A stretch of DNA of 14,599 nt from Synechococcus sp. HW_metabat.21 (GTDB lineage: Bacteria; Cyanobacteriota; Cyanobacteriia; PCC-6307; Cyanobiaceae). The notes below the pieces were generated by a model. That model saw only the letters and a program-made list of their open reading frames with translations. It made no database searches and had not been told where the DNA came from. The DNA lies in assembly GCA_018623875.1 (NCBI GenBank), contig JAAZUZ010000026.1, forward strand, positions 1-14,599, given 5' to 3'. How positions within the stretch are numbered: the first letter of the stretch is position 1; the number at the start of each line of letters is the position of its first letter. Below, one piece after another: positions 12,319-14,599 of the stretch. The translations under genes were made by a program, and so were the position numbers.

Positions 12319-13119
12319 ATGGCAGCCTCCCCGCTCGAGTCTCCTAAAGGCTCGTCAGACCTGGATTTCGACTCCGAGTTGCTGGAGCGGGAACTCGCTG
12401 AAGAGGATCTTGGCGACCCTCTCGATGAGCTGGATTCCGGAGAGGCCTCCCCAGCTGCAGCAGCGGCCGAATGTGACCTGGGGTTGCGTCTGCTGGAGGG
12501 TGGCCACGACGAGCAGATGCAGGGACTCCGAATCTTCTGCGAGCACCGAGATCCTCGAGCCCCTGAGAAGCTTCTTCCGCTGCTCGATGCCAGCTGTCCG
12601 ATTCTTCGGATGAGCGTCGTTTATGCCCTTGGGCGGAACCCTGCCGTCCAAGCGCTAACCCCCTTGCTGCAGCTGCTGCAAAACGACAGCAATGGCTACG
12701 TGCGCAAGGCCGTGGCCTGGAGCCTGAGCAGCTATCCAGACGCTCCGATCATGAATCCGCTGATCAAGGCGCTGGAGACCGACATCTCTGCCGTTCGGCT
12801 TTGGGCGGCCAGCTCCTTGGCCGATGCAGGCTCCACCGGTTTGGCGAAGGCTGACCAGGCTGCCGGCCAGCTCCTGTTGGCTCTGAAAATCGACAGCGAG
12901 CCAGTGGTTCGCAGCAACAGTGCTTGGTCCCTCGGCCGTCTGTATGCCGACCTGGTGGAGCCCCGTCAGAAAGAGGTGGTGGAGGTGCTCTTGAACGCCA
13001 TGCTGAATGACGCTGATTTGGCCGTTCGTGACGAGGCCCGAATGGCCCTCGAACAACTGGAAGACCCCCTGGTTCTGCAGCGCCTCCAAACCCTGGTGGA
13101 TGAGGGACTGCTGGCATAA
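12319..13119 (+). CDS. HEAT-repeat (PBS-lyase-like) protein of unknown function
   Basis: This 266-residue soluble protein has an acidic, low-complexity N-terminus (residues 14-42, rich in Asp, Glu and Leu, followed by a run of five alanines). A helical-repeat scaffold then follows. Repeat units of about 30-38 residues are visible starting near residues 93, 124, 156, 194 and 233. Each has the HEAT signature of Val-Arg or Leu-Arg followed by an Ala-rich helix (VRKAVAWSL, VRLWAASSLADAG, VRSNSAWSLGRL, VRDEARMALEQL). Such folds mediate protein-protein contacts; in cyanobacteria some relatives (CpcE/CpcF type) attach bilins to phycobiliproteins. No phycobiliprotein gene is nearby, and the neighbours are DUF2997, Ycf35 and a ferredoxin. 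A scaffold or assembly role with them is more likely than lyase activity. The ATG at 12319 directly follows a dyad and -10-like hexamer. Confidence 0.85.
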   Translation: MAASPLESPKGSSDLDFDSELLERELAEEDLGDPLDELDSGEASPAAAAAECDLGLRLLEGGHDEQMQGLRIFCEHRDPRAPEKLLPLLDASCPILRMSVVYALGRNPAVQALTPLLQLLQNDSNGYVRKAVAWSLSSYPDAPIMNPLIKALETDISAVRLWAASSLADAGSTGLAKADQAAGQLLLALKIDSEPVVRSNSAWSLGRLYADLVEPRQKEVVEVLLNAMLNDADLAVRDEARMALEQLEDPLVLQRLQTLVDEGLLA

Positions 13120-13137
13120 GCGGTTCGCCCAGTCACC

Positions 13138-13184
13138 AGCCGGCTCCCGCGGCTAGCATCACCGGACCCCGCCCGTGACTCGGG
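13138..13184 (+). promoter_or_regulatory. Putative -10 element and two small hairpins before the DUF2997 gene
   Basis: The 65-base gap after the HEAT-repeat gene holds three things. AGCCG (13138-13142) pairs with CGGCT (13150-13154) around a seven-base loop. TAGCAT (13154-13159) resembles a -10 hexamer. CCCG (13172-13175) pairs with CGGG (13181-13184) around a five-base loop and abuts the ATG at 13185. A start of transcription near 13166 would give a leader of about 19 bases. No -35 match is seen and there is no T run, so the first hairpin is not a clear terminator. Confidence 0.3.
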
Positions 13185-13397
13185 ATGGCTCAACAGACGA
13201 TCCGTTTTCGCATTCGGCCCGATGGCCGTGTCGAAGAGGTCGTGGAGGGCATTGCTGGTCACGGCTGCGAGCAGCTCACCGAGCGGATTGAGGAGAAGTT
13301 GGGCGTTGTTCAACAGCGCCAGCCCACCTCCGAAGCCTTCCAGGGCCAAACCACTGCCGTCCAGCCCGAGCAGACTCTCTCGTCCCAGGTCTCCTGA
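13185..13397 (+). CDS. DUF2997 small protein
   Basis: This 70-residue protein resembles the DUF2997 family. Its N-terminal half, TIRFRIRPDGRVEEVVEGIAG, reads as two short beta strands with a PDGRVEE turn, followed by HGCEQLTERIEEKLG, an amphipathic helix with the conserved cysteine at position 27. The C-terminal 25 residues (Gln/Thr/Ser-rich) look disordered. No catalytic motif is visible and the function is unknown. The stop overlaps the next ATG by one base (TGATG at 13395-13399), indicating translational coupling with Ycf35. From memory, DUF2997 and DUF1257 genes are often adjacent outside cyanobacteria too, which supports a joint function. The start is set by the ATG at 13185; the next downstream codons would remove the conserved strand. 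Confidence 0.85.
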   Translation: MAQQTIRFRIRPDGRVEEVVEGIAGHGCEQLTERIEEKLGVVQQRQPTSEAFQGQTTAVQPEQTLSSQVS

Positions 13398-13789
13398 TGT
13401 CGCACTTCAGCACCGTCAAAACAGAACTGCGCGATCGCTCCGCTCTGATTGATGCCCTGAAAGATCTGGGCCACACCCCCAGCGAGGGTGAGTGTCAGGT
13501 GCGTGGCTACCGCGGCCAGACCGTGACCGCTGAGCTTTCTGTCCCGACCGAGGGTGCCGGCGATCTGGGCTTCCGCTGGAACGCGGCCTCCGGGAGCTAT
13601 GAGCTCGTGACCGACCTCGATCTTTGGAGTCAGCCGATTCCTGTTGAGCGTTTCCTCTCGAAATTGACCCAGCGCTACGCCCTGCGCAGCATCCTGGCCG
13701 CCTCCGCTCAAGAGGGCTTCCAAGTGGCGGAAGAGCGTCAGGAGCAAGACGGCACGATTGAGCTTGTCGTCACCCGTTGGGACGGCTGA
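13397..13789 (+). CDS. ycf35: Ycf35 family protein (DUF1257)
   Basis: This 130-residue protein matches the Ycf35/DUF1257 family, named from an open reading frame in red-algal plastid genomes. The typical N-terminus MSHFSTVKTELRDRSALIDALKDLG is present. It is followed by strands around QVRGYRGQTVTAEL, a GFRWNAASGSYELVTDLD segment, and a helix-strand C-terminus (RYALRSILAASAQEGFQVAEERQEQDGTIELVVTR). It has no signal peptide, membrane segment or recognisable active site, and the biochemical role is unknown. The start shares a base with the DUF2997 stop. The ferredoxin gene begins just after, so the three are probably made together. A HIP1 octamer, GCGATCGC, lies at 13431-13438 within the gene. 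Confidence 0.9.
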   Translation: MSHFSTVKTELRDRSALIDALKDLGHTPSEGECQVRGYRGQTVTAELSVPTEGAGDLGFRWNAASGSYELVTDLDLWSQPIPVERFLSKLTQRYALRSILAASAQEGFQVAEERQEQDGTIELVVTRWDG

Positions 13790-13802
13790 ACGCCACGTCA
13801 GC

Positions 13803-14198
13803 GTGGTGATCGATCCCTCCATTGCCTTCTCTGCCGCGGCGGCTCCGTCCCTTGAGCGCAGTGGCCATGAGCCGGTGCTCGGCGGCGCCCTGCGTCAACA
13901 GGCGGTCTGGGTCGACGAAGCCGTCTGTATTGGCTGCCGTTACTGCGCCCACGTGGCCGGCAACACCTTTGTTGTGGAGGCCGAGTGGGGACGCTCCCGG
14001 GCCATCCGCCAAGACGGCGACAGCACGGAGACGATCCAAGAGGCCATCGACACCTGTCCGGTCGATTGCATCCATTGGGTGAGTTACGAGGAGCTGCCCG
14101 AGCTGCAGGAGCAGACGCTGCAGCAGGAATTGCAGCCCCTGGGCTTGCCGACACCGGTCCGTAGCCGGCGCACTTTCCCTAGGCGGGAGCCCCATTGA
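13803..14198 (+). CDS. Single-cluster 4Fe-4S ferredoxin
   Basis: This small iron-sulfur protein probably carries electrons. From the GTG at 13803 it has 131 residues. The cluster ligands are Cys42, Cys45 and Cys48 (CIGCRYC) plus Cys85 (DTCPVDC). Cys89 is a further cysteine in the same motif. Only one complete cluster set is present, unlike the two-cluster bacterial ferredoxins. The core is flanked by an Ala/Ser-rich N-terminus and a Gln/Glu-rich, then basic, C-terminal tail of about 40 residues (LQEQTLQQELQPLG then RSRRTFPRREP). The start is uncertain: GTG at 13803 or 13806 follows the ycf35 stop by 13-16 bases, while a TTG at 13758 would overlap ycf35. No strong ribosome site is seen. The stop overlaps the aldo/keto reductase start (TGATG). 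Its redox partner is unknown; Ycf35 or the reductase are candidates from position only. Confidence 0.85.
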   Translation: MVIDPSIAFSAAAAPSLERSGHEPVLGGALRQQAVWVDEAVCIGCRYCAHVAGNTFVVEAEWGRSRAIRQDGDSTETIQEAIDTCPVDCIHWVSYEELPELQEQTLQQELQPLGLPTPVRSRRTFPRREPH

Positions 14199-14599
14199 TG
14201 CTTCCGACCCGGCGGTTTGGCCGCAGCGAACTGGCGATGCCGCTCTTGTCCCTTGGCGGGATGCGCTTTCAGCAGAGCTGGTCGGATCTGGCGCCGGATC
14301 AGATCACGGCCGAGAGTCAGGCCAACCTGCGGGCCACCCTCTCGGCGGCTGTGGACCACGGGTTTCACCATGTGGAGACGGCCCGCCACTACGGCAGCTC
14401 AGAACGCCAGCTCGGCTGGTTGTTGCCCCAGGTCCCTGACCCGGAGCGGATCCTGCAGACGAAGGTCCCGCCTCAGGATGATCCTGAGGCCTTTGAGGCC
14501 GAGCTGGCGCTGAGCTTTGAGCGCTTGGCCGTCGATCGGGTGGATTGCTTGGCAATTCATGGCATCAACCTGCCCAAGCATTTGCAGGCCACCCTCAAG
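14198..14599 (+). CDS. Aldo/keto reductase, 3'-truncated by the window
   Basis: The first 134 residues of an aldo/keto reductase are visible; the gene continues past the right edge. The N-terminus reads LPTRRFGRSELAMPLLSLGGMR, the usual first strand and loop of the TIM-barrel. The family tetrad positions can be placed: Tyr65 (HYG), Lys89 (QTKV) and His121 (IHG). The position normally held by the catalytic Asp is Glu60 (VETARHYGSSE). From memory, related cyanobacterial reductases also have ETA here, so this is probably a subfamily trait rather than a defect. Members of this subfamily often carry a C-terminal iron-sulfur domain, which cannot be checked here. The ATG at 14198 shares a base with the ferredoxin stop, so the two are likely co-translated. 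NADPH-dependent carbonyl reduction is expected, but the substrate is unknown. Confidence 0.9.
   Translation, partial: MLPTRRFGRSELAMPLLSLGGMRFQQSWSDLAPDQITAESQANLRATLSAAVDHGFHHVETARHYGSSERQLGWLLPQVPDPERILQTKVPPQDDPEAFEAELALSFERLAVDRVDCLAIHGINLPKHLQATLK

Noticed and set aside
12319..13119. Phycobilin lyase (CpcE/CpcF) assignment for the HEAT-repeat protein
   Set aside because: The repeats resemble that superfamily, but no phycobiliprotein or second lyase subunit is nearby, and HEAT repeats alone do not indicate lyase activity.
10976..13438. HIP1 octamers GCGATCGC at 10976-10983 and 13431-13438
   Set aside because: Two copies in 14.6 kb is close to what GC-rich DNA gives by chance, so there is no sign of HIP1 enrichment here.

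Overview
The window looks like a cyanobacterial chromosome, most likely a GC-rich picocyanobacterium of the Synechococcus/Cyanobium group. The RNA polymerase beta' subunit is split into rpoC1 and rpoC2, which is a hallmark of cyanobacteria and plastids. RpoC2 carries the very large trigger-loop insertion of that lineage. A one-helix high-light-inducible protein and a Ycf35 protein (known from plastid genomes) are also present. The base composition is strongly GC-biased by eye. The genus is inferred from gene content and protein resemblance, not from a search.

All twelve genes I can support are on the + strand and tightly packed. The largest gap is 79 bases, so no stretch over 300 bases lacks a gene. 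There are no rRNA or tRNA genes, CRISPR arrays, insertion sequences or phage genes that I can see.

Bases 1-9091 hold the RNA polymerase block: rpoB (5' end cut off by the window), rpoC1 and rpoC2. Bases 9088-10340 hold two genes chained to it by overlapping stop/start codons. One is a 51-residue high-light-inducible protein that overlaps rpoC2 by 4 bases. The other is rlmN, a radical-SAM RNA methyltransferase whose ATG shares one base with the hli stop. Bases 10388-12280 hold a sodium:solute symporter and, after it, a tiny single-helix membrane protein with an unusual start region.

Bases 12319-14198 hold a compact set of poorly characterised genes: a HEAT-repeat protein, a DUF2997 protein, Ycf35 (DUF1257) and a single-cluster ferredoxin. 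The DUF2997/Ycf35 junction overlaps (TGATG) and the ferredoxin follows Ycf35 closely, so these three are probably co-translated. The ferredoxin stop in turn overlaps the start of an aldo/keto reductase, which runs off the right end.

Functionally, the left two thirds is transcription machinery with a photoprotection gene and a ribosome/tRNA modification gene attached. The right third is a candidate redox or chaperone-like module of unknown role. The items most worth a second look are the HEAT/DUF2997/Ycf35/ferredoxin module, the frame conflict at the start of the 41-residue membrane protein, and the small dyads over -10-like hexamers just upstream of the module's first two genes.
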